Of a stretch of DNA of 64,000 nt, positions 17,991-27,365 are shown in pieces. The DNA comes from an uncultured bacterium (lineage in GTDB: Bacteria > Planctomycetota > GCA-002687715): the NCBI GenBank assembly GCA_902826835.1, contig CADEGH010000006.1, forward strand, positions 165,711 through 229,710, given 5' to 3'. A program made the translations under genes and the position numbers. The notes beneath the pieces are model-generated. The model had not been told where the DNA came from. It searched no databases and was given only the letters and a program-made list of their open reading frames with translations. Each line of letters opens with the position of its first letter. The first letter of the stretch is position 1.

Positions 17991-19631
17991 ATGGCCGACT
18001 TCACATACCAGGACATTTTTCCTCTCGGACCGAAGGACACTCCGTGGCGCAGGCTCTCGAGCGAGGGAGTCACGGTGCGAGAGTGGAGTGGTCAGCGAAT
18101 CCTCGGAGTCGAGCGATCGGCCCTCGAGCTCTTGACCTTCCACGCCTTCGATGATGTCAGCCATCTGCTGCGACCCGGCCATTTGGCGAGCTTGCGCAAG
18201 ATCCTCGACGATCCCGAGGCCTCCGCCAACGACCGCTTCGTCGCCCTCGAACTCTTGAAGAACGCCAACATCGCCAGCGGACGGGAGCTCCCCGGTTGCC
18301 AGGACACCGGCACTGCCATCGTGATGGGAAAAAAGGGCCAGTCCGTTTGGACCGGATTCGACGACGCCGAAGCGATTTCCCACGGAGTGTGGCGCTGCTA
18401 CCAGGAACGCAACCTCCGGTTTTCCCAGTTGGCCCCACTCGATCTCTACACCGAGAAGAACACCGGTACCAATCTTCCCGCGCAGATTGATCTCTTCGCG
18501 ACGCCGGGAGAGGAGTACCAGTTCCTGTTTATCGCAAAGGGCGGAGGATCCGCCAACAAGACCTTCCTCTTCCAAGAGACCAAGGCCCTCCTCAATCCCA
18601 AATCGCTGGAGCGATTCCTGGCCGAGAAGATCCAAGCGATAGGAACCTCGGCCTGCCCTCCCTACCATTTGGCCGTCGTGATCGGGGGGCTCTCCGCCGA
18701 GCTCACCCTCAAAGTCACCAAACTTGCGTCTTGCCACGAACTCGACACCCTGCCAACGAGCGGCAACGCGCACGGGCGCGCGTTCCGCGATCCGGCCCTC
18801 GAAGCGAAGGTCTTTGATCTGTGCCGAGCGTCGGGCATCGGAGCCCAGTTCGGCGGCAAGTATCTCGCACACGATGTGCGAGTGATTCGATTGCCAAGGC
18901 ACGGCGCCTCGTGTCCGGTGGGAATCGGGGTCTCCTGTTCCGCGGATCGCCAGGTGCGCGGAAAAATCACTGCGGAGGGAGTCTTCCTCGAACAGCTCGA
19001 GACCAATCCCGCCCGATTCCTGCCAGAAATTGACGAAGCCTCTCTCACCGGAGAAGTGATCCCGATCGACCTGAGTCGGCCGATGGCCGAAATCCGGCAG
19101 TCCCTGAGCCGGTACCCGATCGGAACTCGCCTCTCGCTGACCGGACCGATGGTGGTCGCACGCGACATCGCGCATGCCAAACTCGGCGAGCGCCTCGATC
19201 AAGGACTCGGTCTCCCCGAGTACTTCCGCAACCACATGGTCTACTACGCAGGCCCCGCCAAGACTCCCGCCGGCCGCCCGTCCGGATCATTCGGGCCGAC
19301 CACCGCGGGCCGGATGGACAGCTACGTCGACCGATTCCAATCGCACGGCGGTTCCATGGTCATGCTGGCCAAAGGCAACCGCTCCGCGGCCGTCACCGAG
19401 GCCTGCCAAAAGCACGGCGGCTTTTATTTGGGCTCGATCGGCGGCCCGGCGGCGCGATTGGCCGATCACAGCATCCGCAAGATCGAAGTCCTCGAATACC
19501 CCGAACTCGGAATGGAAGCGATCTGGAAAATCCAAGTCGTGGACTTCCCTGCCTTCTTGGTGGTCGACGACAAAGGCAACGATTTCTACCGCAAAATCAA
19601 CGATGCGAGGCGGGCCGCGCTCACGGTCTGA
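17991..19631 (+). CDS. fumA: Class I fumarate hydratase (4Fe-4S)
   Basis: A 546-aa enzyme closely matching E. coli FumA/FumB over its full length. It catalyses the reversible hydration of fumarate to malate in the TCA cycle. The three cluster cysteines are visible: Cys103 ([10 protein letters not shown]), one in GTSACPPYH and one in GASCPVGIG. Other conserved blocks are [41 protein letters not shown] and [14 protein letters not shown] chose the ATG at 17991 because E. coli FumA begins at the equivalent place; a GTG ten codons upstream (17961) is also possible. It is monocistronic, with the symporter gene converging 14 bases away. Confidence 0.95.
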   Translation: MADFTYQDIFPLGPKDTPWRRLSSEGVTVREWSGQRILGVERSALELLTFHAFDDVSHLLRPGHLASLRKILDDPEASANDRFVALELLKNANIASGRELPGCQDTGTAIVMGKKGQSVWTGFDDAEAISHGVWRCYQERNLRFSQLAPLDLYTEKNTGTNLPAQIDLFATPGEEYQFLFIAKGGGSANKTFLFQETKALLNPKSLERFLAEKIQAIGTSACPPYHLAVVIGGLSAELTLKVTKLASCHELDTLPTSGNAHGRAFRDPALEAKVFDLCRASGIGAQFGGKYLAHDVRVIRLPRHGASCPVGIGVSCSADRQVRGKITAEGVFLEQLETNPARFLPEIDEASLTGEVIPIDLSRPMAEIRQSLSRYPIGTRLSLTGPMVVARDIAHAKLGERLDQGLGLPEYFRNHMVYYAGPAKTPAGRPSGSFGPTTAGRMDSYVDRFQSHGGSMVMLAKGNRSAAVTEACQKHGGFYLGSIGGPAARLADHSIRKIEVLEYPELGMEAIWKIQVVDFPAFLVVDDKGNDFYRKINDARRAALTV

Positions 19632-19645
19632 GCCTCGCGACGGGT

Positions 19646-21442
19646 TCAGGCCCGGGGCAAAAGGCCAGTGAAGCAGCGGCGAAGACAGATCGCCGCCAAG
19701 GTGGCGACCGCGAAGAGAATCCCCGCCGAGAGCCCGTTTCCGTACAGCCATTCCCCAGTGCCGAACAACGCAGCATAAACCGCGACGACGCTGAGCCCCA
19801 CGGCGGTAAGCGCACGCCCTGGGGTTCCTCCGAAGCGGAGCCCCGACGGACCTGGAGAGAGGGTCGACACTGCGGTCACCTTCTTCCATCCCGGTCCCCC
19901 GACCCCACTCCGCCGTACAAATTCCGCGAGCACCCCCGGCTCGGTCGCCGTCGTCAAGAACGCGGCGGCGATCCACGCCACGGTGGTAATGCCGACGCTC
20001 AGCAAAAATGCCTGCCAATCGGTGATGTCCCCAAACGCCCCTTGTTGCACGGCAATGGCCACGCCGAGTGAAACCACCATGGCCACGATTTCGGCGGCGG
20101 CGTTGACACGCCACCAAAACCACCGCAGCAGGAATATGAGGCCGGTGCCGGCGCCCACCTGCAGGAGGATCTGGAAACTGTCCAGAGCGTTCTTCAAGAG
20201 CAGCGCGACGCCGCTCGAGATCACCAGCAAAAACACGCTCGAGAGTCGGGCGACCCGGACCAGATCCCGCTCCGACGCGTCCTTCCTCACGAAGCGCTTC
20301 CACACGTCGTGCACGACGTACGAAGTGCCGAGATTGAGCTGGGTGGAGATGGTCGACATGTACGCCGCGAGGAGGCTGGCCACGACCAGTCCGCGAAGCC
20401 CACTCGGCAAGTTGGTGAGCATGGCGGGGTACGCGAGATCATGGCCGATCGTCTTCGGGTCGATCTCGGGAAAGGCCGCGGCGAGATCGCCCAAACTGGG
20501 ATAGACCACCATGGACGCGAGGGCCACCAAAATCCACGGCCAGGGCCGCAGAGCATAGTGCGCGACATTGAAGAGGAGGGTGGAGAGTACGGCGTGGCGT
20601 TCATCCTTCGCCGCGAGTAGACGCTGCACGACATAGCCCCCCCCGCCGGGCTCCGCGCTCGGATAATAAATGCTCCACCACTGAACGAAGACGGGAATGA
20701 GGAACACGGGCAGGAGCACCTCCCAATTCCAGGCTCCGTCCGGAAGCTTCCAGGGCGGAATCAGTGGCAAAGCAGGTGCGACTGAAGGATGCGATAACAG
20801 AGCATCGAGCCCGCCCACTTCGGGGAGTCCTACGACGTGCATCGCTGCCGCGATGCTCCCCACCATGGCCAGGACGAATAGCGCGAGGTCGGTCCAAAGC
20901 ACGCCGCGCAATCCCCCGGCGACGGTGAATAACAAAGTCGTACCGGCCCCGATCGCCACGACCCATGCGGGACTCAATCCGAGCATGACCCCCGCGATCT
21001 TGATGGCGGCGAGGGTGACCGTCGCCATGATCATGACGTTGAAAAAGAGCCCGAGGTAGAGGGCACGAAACCCGCGGAGGAACGCGGCTGCCTTTCCGGA
21101 ATAGCGAAGCTCGTAGAACTCGACGTCGGTCATGACTCCCAGTCGGCGCCACATCGCCGCGAACACGAACACCGTGAGCATGCCGGAAAGCAAGAACGAC
21201 CACCACACCCAATTTCCACTGACTCCGTGGCGCCGCACGATGTCCGTGACGAGGTTCGGAGTGTCGGTGGAAAAGGTGGTGGCCACCATACTCGCCCCGA
21301 GGAGCCACCACGGCATGCGACGCCCCGCCAGAAAATAGTCGGAGGAACTTCCGCTCGCCCGTTTCGCGGTGAGGAGGCCGATCACGAGGCTCGAGAGGCA
21401 GATCACCGAGACGATCGCAAGATCCAGATTCGATAGGCGCAT
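19646..21442 (-). CDS. Sodium:solute symporter (SSS family)
   Basis: A 598-aa inner-membrane protein with about 13-14 hydrophobic segments. Early blocks (DYFLAGRRMPWWLLGASMVAT and the following FSTDTP) and a GGLRGVLWTDLALF segment are typical of the SSS family of sodium-coupled transporters. The helix containing AAYMSTISTQLNLGTSYVV matches the conserved sodium-binding region. The substrate is not predictable; PVC members near dehydrogenases often take up sugars or sialic acids, which is only a guess here. It starts 43 bases after the MqnD stop, so it may be the last gene of that minus-strand run. Confidence 0.9.
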   Translation of the reverse strand: MRLSNLDLAIVSVICLSSLVIGLLTAKRASGSSSDYFLAGRRMPWWLLGASMVATTFSTDTPNLVTDIVRRHGVSGNWVWWSFLLSGMLTVFVFAAMWRRLGVMTDVEFYELRYSGKAAAFLRGFRALYLGLFFNVMIMATVTLAAIKIAGVMLGLSPAWVVAIGAGTTLLFTVAGGLRGVLWTDLALFVLAMVGSIAAAMHVVGLPEVGGLDALLSHPSVAPALPLIPPWKLPDGAWNWEVLLPVFLIPVFVQWWSIYYPSAEPGGGGYVVQRLLAAKDERHAVLSTLLFNVAHYALRPWPWILVALASMVVYPSLGDLAAAFPEIDPKTIGHDLAYPAMLTNLPSGLRGLVVASLLAAYMSTISTQLNLGTSYVVHDVWKRFVRKDASERDLVRVARLSSVFLLVISSGVALLLKNALDSFQILLQVGAGTGLIFLLRWFWWRVNAAAEIVAMVVSLGVAIAVQQGAFGDITDWQAFLLSVGITTVAWIAAAFLTTATEPGVLAEFVRRSGVGGPGWKKVTAVSTLSPGPSGLRFGGTPGRALTAVGLSVVAVYAALFGTGEWLYGNGLSAGILFAVATLAAICLRRCFTGLLPRA

Positions 21443-21485
21443 TCAGGTACCCCGACACGAAGGAGGGTCCTTCGGCAAGGCGTTC

Positions 21486-22319
21486 TTAACCGATGATGCT
21501 GAGGTCTCGGGAATCCTGTTCCGACAGAGCCAGGAGCGAGCCCAACGCCCGCCGGCCAGGATCCCCTATATTTCGCGTGTATTCGTTCACGTAGAGGTGC
21601 ACATGCTGCCAGATCGCTTCGTCGGAGAGCTCCTGGGCATGCTCGCGCATGAGGCTCAAGGCTTCCCCCGGATTTGCCGCTGCCACTTCTTGGCTTTGCC
21701 GAAGCGCATGTACGAGTTCCACCAGGTCACTCACCGGGACCAATCGCGACGCGAAGATTCCTCCCAGCGGAACCGGTTCTCCAACCCGGGCTTCCCAGGT
21801 TGCCCCCAAATCGCAGACCAGGTCGACCGAGTATTGCGGATAGACAAACCTGCCTTCGTGGATGCAGACTCCGAAGTCGGCGCGGCCGTCTCGCAGAGCC
21901 GGCAAGATCTCGGAGAAGACCACGTGTTGCGTGCGGCCGACACCACCCATCAACACCCGGTAGAGCAGCGACGCCGTGGTCGCCGCGCCGGGCAGGAGGA
22001 CCGAGGCCGAGGCGTCGAGCTTGGGGCCGGGGTCGCTGGGTCCCCGTTTCGGGCGCGAGAGCAAGAGGGGGCCCACCCCGAAGCCAAGGGCCGCACCAGC
22101 CGCCAGGACATGGTGGCTCTTCACCAACCGGGGCAGCAGAGCAAAACTCCCCTTGGCAATGCTCAAGGCGCCGGACATCAGCCGCTCGTTCTGGGCTTGG
22201 ACATCATGGAACTCGAACCGGAGGCGGCGGGATCCCAGCCGCACGCGACCAGTGATCAGGCCAAACCAGGCGTAAGTGTCATTGGGGCAGGGGGACAACC
22301 CGATGACCAGGTCCGTCAT
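21486..22319 (-). CDS. mqnD: 1,4-dihydroxy-6-naphthoate synthase of the futalosine pathway
   Basis: A 277-aa periplasmic-binding-protein-like enzyme. It opens with IGLSPCPNDTYAWFGLITG, the hallmark start of MqnD, and contains ADFGVCIHEGRFVYPQY and VNEYTRNIG, also typical. MqnD converts cyclic de-hypoxanthine futalosine to 1,4-dihydroxy-6-naphthoate for menaquinone. The start overlaps the mqnB stop by ATGA (22316-22319), so the two are co-translated. Together they show that this organism makes menaquinone by the futalosine route rather than the Men route. Confidence 0.92.
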   Translation of the reverse strand: MTDLVIGLSPCPNDTYAWFGLITGRVRLGSRRLRFEFHDVQAQNERLMSGALSIAKGSFALLPRLVKSHHVLAAGAALGFGVGPLLLSRPKRGPSDPGPKLDASASVLLPGAATTASLLYRVLMGGVGRTQHVVFSEILPALRDGRADFGVCIHEGRFVYPQYSVDLVCDLGATWEARVGEPVPLGGIFASRLVPVSDLVELVHALRQSQEVAAANPGEALSLMREHAQELSDEAIWQHVHLYVNEYTRNIGDPGRRALGSLLALSEQDSRDLSIIG

Positions 22320-22948
22320 GGCATCCTTTCGCCTCGCGCGTCCAGGAGTGCCTTGGCCACGCTTTCCAGGGCCTCCGCGACGCGCCAACGCGCGTGGTCG
22401 CGATCGCCGACCGGATTCGAGCAGCCACGAAGGACTCGCAGCGGGACCCCCGCCATTGCGGCCGCCATCGCGACCGAAAAGGACTCCATGTCCTCGCCGC
22501 TTGCAGTGGGGTGCCGCTCCCGACGAACCTCGGCCATTTCCGCATCCGCACTGGCCGCCGCCACCGAGAGCATCGTGAGCGGAGCCGAGTTCACGTGAAT
22601 CCCATCGAATACGGGATCCCCATCGGCCGGCCGCCACTGTGGGAATCCAAGGCTTTCCGGACTCTGAAACCGCATCCCCTCTCCCACGCCAATCCCGTCG
22701 ACTCGGATCTCGCCGAACCAACGCGCGGATCCGACCGGAAACACCGACAAGTCGTAGCTCCCCGCAATTCCCACCACGATCGCGAGCGATGGTCTTCTCG
22801 ACTGAAAGAGCTGCATGGCCGAAATGCCAGCACTGACGAGCCCGAACCCGACTTCCACCATCGGCCATTCTTCGAGCCCGAGTCGGAGGAGTTGGGCGCG
22901 CTCTCCCGGCGTGGGAACCAAGAGCACGGTGTCAGGCGGTAGGGGCAT
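22316..22948 (-). CDS. mqnB: Futalosine hydrolase
   Basis: A 210-aa nucleoside-phosphorylase-fold protein. Visible blocks are VGFGLVSAGISAM, AIVVGIAGSYD, GEDMESFSVAMAA and RGCSNPVGDRDHARWRV, which match futalosine hydrolases. The enzyme releases hypoxanthine from futalosine to give dehypoxanthine futalosine, the step before MqnC and MqnD. The ATG at 22948 is the natural start, because the in-frame extension upstream lies inside the GCS2 gene. It is followed by mqnD with a four-base overlap; the GCS2 gene ends 56 bases upstream. Confidence 0.88.
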   Translation of the reverse strand: MPLPPDTVLLVPTPGERAQLLRLGLEEWPMVEVGFGLVSAGISAMQLFQSRRPSLAIVVGIAGSYDLSVFPVGSARWFGEIRVDGIGVGEGMRFQSPESLGFPQWRPADGDPVFDGIHVNSAPLTMLSVAAASADAEMAEVRRERHPTASGEDMESFSVAMAAAMAGVPLRVLRGCSNPVGDRDHARWRVAEALESVAKALLDARGERMP

Positions 22949-23004
22949 GGGGGGGGTGAACTCAAGCGGGCACCCAGGAGGATCCACCATAGCGACCGGC
23001 GGTA

Positions 23005-24228
23005 CTAAGTCTCGAACACTTGGTTGTGCCGCAGACCCTCGCGCAGTTCGTCGAGCAGATCCCGCAGTGCCGCGCGTGCGATCTTGCCGCCCACCGCCAC
23101 TTTGATCCGCTTCTTCAACCGTTCGGCAAGGCAGCCGGTCTCCAAGCGAGCAAGGGCGAGCGGGAGATAGGCCCTCTCGTCCGGCGTGGCCGCGTCCTCG
23201 GCAAGCCGAGCGTAAGCCACCATGACGCCGCCGGCGGTTTTCGCCCCCGGCAAGTGCGGCGCGTTCACACGCGCGCTCCGACCCTTCCGAATGGTGGCGC
23301 GGTAGTCCTGGCACAGGGCACCGTGATCGGGCAAGGCCAGTGACCCCTCCTGAATCGCACGCATCAGCCCCCGCAGCGTGGCCCGCACCAGGGCGGCCAT
23401 GGCCACATCCATGCGCACGCACTCTTGGACATCGAGGATCCGGAGCTCCATCGAGGTCCGTCCGAATTTGAGGACGGCTCCCCGACTGTTGAAGAAATCT
23501 TCGCGGAGGATGCCGGCGTCCGGCAACCGGTCTACGGCCGCGAACATGGGTTCGAGCACGCTGGTCCGGTAATCGCGGAACGAGTGCAAGTACTCGGGAA
23601 CGATCGATCCCTTGCTCTCCGGGACGCGCCCCTGCAGATCCACGAGTTCCACGAGGCGTTGATCCAGCGCTCCCGTGACCTTGCCCTCGAGGAAGGGGCT
23701 GGCGGCCGTCACCGCCGGCAAGTACGGAACCAGGAGCGCGGTGGCGTTCATCATCGCGCAGCAATTCTTTTCGCTCCCGAACGGGAGATTGACGTGGCAA
23801 CTCTGGACGTTGACCCACCCCTGCTGTTCGGTCGGAAACAGGCGCGCGTAGGTCTCGTAGATCTCCGTGCCTTCCCCCTGCCACCGGCCCGCTTCGGTCG
23901 GCTTCATCCACGGGTGCATCGCCACCGGAACGAGGCTGGCCCCGAAGCGCTGTTCGAGCCGCTCCATCGTTGCCAAGACACCTCGGTAGAGCTCGGACTC
24001 GATCTCGGAGAGACGAGCGAGCGGAACGGGGTTCTTGAGTTCCACCACGTGGTCCACGAACTCGTTCGAGAGCCCCGCTCCTTCGAGCTCGGCATCGGAA
24101 GCGGGTTCGCCCACAATGTCCGCCAACAATCCAGGGACTAGTCTACGGATGGCTCCGTCCGGTCCGATGACCGGATACTCGAGCTCGAGGCCGGTGACCG
24201 CGAATGCCCGATACTTCTGGGTTTTCAT
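23005..24228 (-). CDS. GCS2-family carboxylate-amine ligase
   Basis: A 407-aa protein of the glutamate-cysteine ligase 2 fold. Identifying blocks are VELKNPVPLARLSEIE, VNVQSCHVNLPFGSEKN, SRGAVLKFGRTSMELRILD and VQECVRMDVAMAAL. GCS2 enzymes use ATP to join a carboxylate to an amine, classically glutamate to cysteine. It starts at 24228, overlapping the stop of the RimK-like gene by ATGA, and is the third gene of a translationally coupled cassette (C39-like peptidase, ATP-grasp, GCS2). This context points to synthesis or tagging of a small peptide rather than ordinary glutathione formation (inference). Confidence 0.85.
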   Translation of the reverse strand: MKTQKYRAFAVTGLELEYPVIGPDGAIRRLVPGLLADIVGEPASDAELEGAGLSNEFVDHVVELKNPVPLARLSEIESELYRGVLATMERLEQRFGASLVPVAMHPWMKPTEAGRWQGEGTEIYETYARLFPTEQQGWVNVQSCHVNLPFGSEKNCCAMMNATALLVPYLPAVTAASPFLEGKVTGALDQRLVELVDLQGRVPESKGSIVPEYLHSFRDYRTSVLEPMFAAVDRLPDAGILREDFFNSRGAVLKFGRTSMELRILDVQECVRMDVAMAALVRATLRGLMRAIQEGSLALPDHGALCQDYRATIRKGRSARVNAPHLPGAKTAGGVMVAYARLAEDAATPDERAYLPLALARLETGCLAERLKKRIKVAVGGKIARAALRDLLDELREGLRHNQVFET

Positions 24229-25832
24229 GTGCGACTCGCTTCCCTCGCTTCGTCGACCGCTTCCTCGCGAATCCGATCGATGAACCACTGGATCACTTCC
24301 TCATAGAGCCGGGACTTTTCCGCCTCGTCCTCGTACCCTTCGTCGATGTTCGGGTTGTCGTTCACTTCGATGACGACCGGGCCGCGCGGCGTCTCTTTCA
24401 AGTCAACCCCGTAGAGCCCACCGCCTACCGACCGAGCCGCGGCTACCGCGACTTCGGCCACCCGCGGATCCAAAGATTCTCGAGGCACCGCGACCACCCG
24501 GCCCGATTCACCGGGTGTGCCTTTGCCGTCATTCTTCAAGATCTGCCAGTGCCCCTTCGCCATGTAGTACTTGCAGGCGAAGAGCACCCGGCCGGCCAGA
24601 ACTCCGATGCGCCAGTCGAACTCGCTGGGCAAGTATTCCTGCACCAGCAGCAAGGGACTACGCTTGAAGAAGCGTCCAGTGACATCGCGATACTCGACTT
24701 CGTCCCGAGCCTTCTTGACCGCCAGCGAAAATGACCCGTCCGGCTGCTTGACGATCAACGGGAAGCCGAGATCCGCCACCGCCTCGATGCCCATGCCCGG
24801 CGTGACGACATGCGCTTTGGGTTGGGGAATGCCCAGCCGGTGCAGGAGCTCAAACAGGTAGACCTTGTTCGAGCAGCGAATCGTGGACTGGGGATCGTCG
24901 ATCACCGGCATCTTGAGCTGGGCCGCGCGTTGCTGGACCGGGAAGGGCCACCGATCCAGGCCGGTCAGCGTGCGAACGAACAGGGCGTCGTGTTCGGCCA
25001 GGCGGTGCGTCTCGTGCCGGGTCAAAATGTTGAAATTGGCCCCGAGTCGCATGGCGGCCGCTGCGAAGCGATCCAGCGTTTCGCGAGTCGACGGCGATGT
25101 CGGATCCTCCGGGTCCCACAAACACGCGATGGATGGCCTGGCCTTGGACCTTACCGGCCGAACCTCGGGAGTTCGTGCGAGTTCGGCGATCGCTTCGTCC
25201 AAGAGCTCCATGTGGGACTCGTCGAGCTTTGCGATCGCCGAGAGATTGATCCCACACACCTTCCACGTGCGGTCGCGCACCAACCGGAGTTGGAAGACGG
25301 GGAGCGGAAACTCCCGGTACACCTTCGCTGCGAGGGTTCGAAACCGCGCGTCGGTCGTCTTGCCGAGCACGACCAAGATGCTCGCGATTTCCCCCTCGTG
25401 AGGGCGCAAGTGCACGTCCGAGTTGCCTTGAGCCTGGGCCTGAAACGCCCTCGGCTCGTCGCTCTCGCCGGTGTGCATCGCCACCAAGACCGGTTCGGTC
25501 TCCTTGGCCATGCGGCGAAATCGCCGCGGGCTCGCGGTGGGTACCCCAGCGGCATCGAGCGTGCGCAGGAACGAAATCGGATTGGCCGCGGCTTCCAAGA
25601 CCTGCACTGTGGGAACCACCTCGTGACCACGACCCTCCGCCAGGAGTGAGACGTAGTAACCCCGCGACAGGTAGCCCAAAGACCGGCAAAGGTTGAGCAC
25701 GATCGGCTCGGCAGTCACGACGGGGAGTTCCCCGCGCAAGTAGTGGTCGGCACTCACCACTGCCGAATTCTTCAAGTTGAGGAGCTTCGGGCTGCCGGTG
25801 ACCGCCAACACTCTCGGCAGATCGGGTTTCAT
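24225..25832 (-). CDS. RimK-family ATP-grasp ligase
   Basis: A 535-aa protein. Residues ~1-230 form the N-terminal RimK-associated domain (LYLSRGYY-like block GYLSRGYYVSLLAEGRGH). Residues ~250-515 are an ATP-grasp fold: KVYLFELLHRLGIPQPKAHVV, the nucleotide-binding FPLIVKQPDGSFSLAVKKA, LVQEYLPSEFDWRIGVLAG and the metal site VVIEVNDNPNIDEGYED. RimK-type enzymes add amino acids, often glutamate, to carboxyl ends. It overlaps its neighbours by ATGA on both sides. The extra N-terminal domain marks the RimK-like amidoligase subgroup that travels with GCS2 proteins. Confidence 0.88.
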   Translation of the reverse strand: MKPDLPRVLAVTGSPKLLNLKNSAVVSADHYLRGELPVVTAEPIVLNLCRSLGYLSRGYYVSLLAEGRGHEVVPTVQVLEAAANPISFLRTLDAAGVPTASPRRFRRMAKETEPVLVAMHTGESDEPRAFQAQAQGNSDVHLRPHEGEIASILVVLGKTTDARFRTLAAKVYREFPLPVFQLRLVRDRTWKVCGINLSAIAKLDESHMELLDEAIAELARTPEVRPVRSKARPSIACLWDPEDPTSPSTRETLDRFAAAAMRLGANFNILTRHETHRLAEHDALFVRTLTGLDRWPFPVQQRAAQLKMPVIDDPQSTIRCSNKVYLFELLHRLGIPQPKAHVVTPGMGIEAVADLGFPLIVKQPDGSFSLAVKKARDEVEYRDVTGRFFKRSPLLLVQEYLPSEFDWRIGVLAGRVLFACKYYMAKGHWQILKNDGKGTPGESGRVVAVPRESLDPRVAEVAVAAARSVGGGLYGVDLKETPRGPVVIEVNDNPNIDEGYEDEAEKSRLYEEVIQWFIDRIREEAVDEAREASRT

Positions 25833-26539
25833 GATTTCCTCGGTTTGATGACCAGGAGGTTGGCATCGTAGGTGGTGTTGCCAAGAAGAATGGCAGGCAA
25901 GAGTCGTTCCGCCGGAACGCTGTACTTGCCGGTCTTGCTCATCGGAATCAGGCGCGCCGGATCGCGAAGAATGAACCTGCGGCCTTGGTCCAGGTGGCCG
26001 CACACCACGACGAAGTGTCCCATCGGATCTCCGCCGATGTCGTCGTACTGGTCGTTTTTCTCGCGCGCGGTGCGATAGAGATAGGTCGCGGACAAACCCG
26101 TGAGCACGGGGGCGCCCTGATTCAGGTGTTTGATGATCAACTGGGGCGTCAATTCCTGAAAGCGGATGCGCCCTCCCGCGGCCACGTAGTCCTCGTACGC
26201 ACGCATCACCGTCTTCAGTCGAGCCTTGCGCACGAGGCGCCTTCGTGCGCGCAACTTCTGGAGCAGGTCTTCAGCTCCCAACTTGGCCCAGGTGGGGTCG
26301 AAGACTTTCAGGTTGTAGGTGTAGAGCAGCGCGTCGAATCCGTTTTGGAGCGCAGAGAGGCCGAGCCAAACCGCGATCGTCCCACCACCTTTGTTGCGCC
26401 TCGTCTCGGTGATGATGGCGTCGAGATCTTTTTCGAGACCCCAGTAGCGGTAGACCTGCAAGAGGCAGGTCGGTCCGCAGGTCGAATCATCGGGCTGCAA
26501 GAACCTGGGAACCGGAATGAGGAGAGACTCGCTGGGCAT
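25829..26539 (-). CDS. C39-like cysteine peptidase of an amidoligase cassette
   Basis: A 236-aa protein with a papain-like bacteriocin-peptidase (C39-like) signature: Gln15 followed by Cys21 in QPDDSTCGPTCLLQVY, a conserved His in DPMGHFVVVCGH and Asp in FILRDPARL. Such proteins cut short peptides after double-glycine-like sites or act as amide hydrolases. No signal peptide or ABC domain is present, so it is cytosolic. It is the first gene of the cassette and overlaps the RimK-like gene by ATGA. Its likely role is processing or reversing the peptide bond made by the ligases (inference). Confidence 0.8.
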   Translation of the reverse strand: MPSESLLIPVPRFLQPDDSTCGPTCLLQVYRYWGLEKDLDAIITETRRNKGGGTIAVWLGLSALQNGFDALLYTYNLKVFDPTWAKLGAEDLLQKLRARRRLVRKARLKTVMRAYEDYVAAGGRIRFQELTPQLIIKHLNQGAPVLTGLSATYLYRTAREKNDQYDDIGGDPMGHFVVVCGHLDQGRRFILRDPARLIPMSKTGKYSVPAERLLPAILLGNTTYDANLLVIKPRKS

Positions 26540-26590
26540 ACTCGTGAGCGCATTGTCTCCGGCCCCCGCGCCGCGGCAACTCCGGCGCGA

Positions 26591-27250
26591 TCAAGTTCCG
26601 GAATTTCGCTGCGCTCGCTGCCGCGCCACGATGTAGTTCAGCAGGGTTTCCGCACTGGAGGATGTGGAGGTGCGGACTTCGCGAGTGAACTGGAGGCGGT
26701 AGATGACCGAGCCGTCTTCGAGCTGGCGGCCGACCACGGAAGCTTCGAAAACCGCCGGCGTCTCCTCGCCCGGAACGTTCAAGTACACGACGAGACTGGA
26801 TTCGCGCGCGAGGAGTTCCTCGGCCGAGCGATGGGCTCGCACCGCGACCCCGGAGGTCGAGATATTGACCACGGTTCCCCGTGCCCGCCCCCCGCCGTAA
26901 ACCGGTTCGAGACGGACCAAAATCGGCCGCCTCATGTCCGCGGTCACCCGCACTGCCCGACGGGCCTCTTTTTGGCGTTCGACCAGCCCGACCAGCTCCT
27001 CGAGTTCATCCGCGGACTGATGAAAACGCAGGGTGTACCGTCTCTGTTTGTCGGATTCGCTTCGCTCGCGCACGACCGCGGTGCGTTGGAGGGAGCGGGT
27101 GCCCTCAAACTCGAGATGGACCATGAGCGAGCTGCCGATCGGAAGATGGACGTCCTCGTCGGCCCCGAGACGGAACTCGCATCCCTGCCCGGTCAGATCT
27201 ACGATTTCCGCGCTCTGCCAAGGTGCGTAGGGAGTGTCGAGCGTCAGCAT
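26591..27250 (-). CDS. PilZ-domain protein
   Basis: A 219-aa protein with two related beta-barrel halves. The C-terminal half (residues ~95-205) is the better PilZ match, with R-x3-R (RRAVRVTADMRR) before a strand and VVNISTSGVAVRA as the D/N-x-S-x-x-G motif. These motifs bind cyclic di-GMP in canonical PilZ domains. The N-terminal half has EIVDLTGQGCEFRL, a degenerate version. The Met at 27250 is preferred to the longer frame because the latter runs into the dus gene with no homology. A role in c-di-GMP-controlled behaviour is likely but the output is unknown. Confidence 0.7.
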   Translation of the reverse strand: MLTLDTPYAPWQSAEIVDLTGQGCEFRLGADEDVHLPIGSSLMVHLEFEGTRSLQRTAVVRERSESDKQRRYTLRFHQSADELEELVGLVERQKEARRAVRVTADMRRPILVRLEPVYGGGRARGTVVNISTSGVAVRAHRSAEELLARESSLVVYLNVPGEETPAVFEASVVGRQLEDGSVIYRLQFTREVRTSTSSSAETLLNYIVARQRAQRNSGT

Positions 27251-27365
27251 CAAGTCATCGCCTCGAGTGGCATGCCCAAACCTGGACGGTCGGGCGGGAC
27301 TCAGTCTTCTCCTTCGACCGAGGAGAGCCTCGCCGTTGAAGAATTGAGCGCCCGGTGTTTGCTCA

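Noticed and set aside
17979-19235. Minus-strand frame of 418 codons
   Set aside because: It is antisense to the class I fumarase, whose conserved cluster motifs fix the true strand.
22949-23911. In-frame N-terminal extension of futalosine hydrolase (total 531 codons)
   Set aside because: The extension runs through the GCS2 ligase gene in another frame and has no homology; the enzyme begins at 22948.
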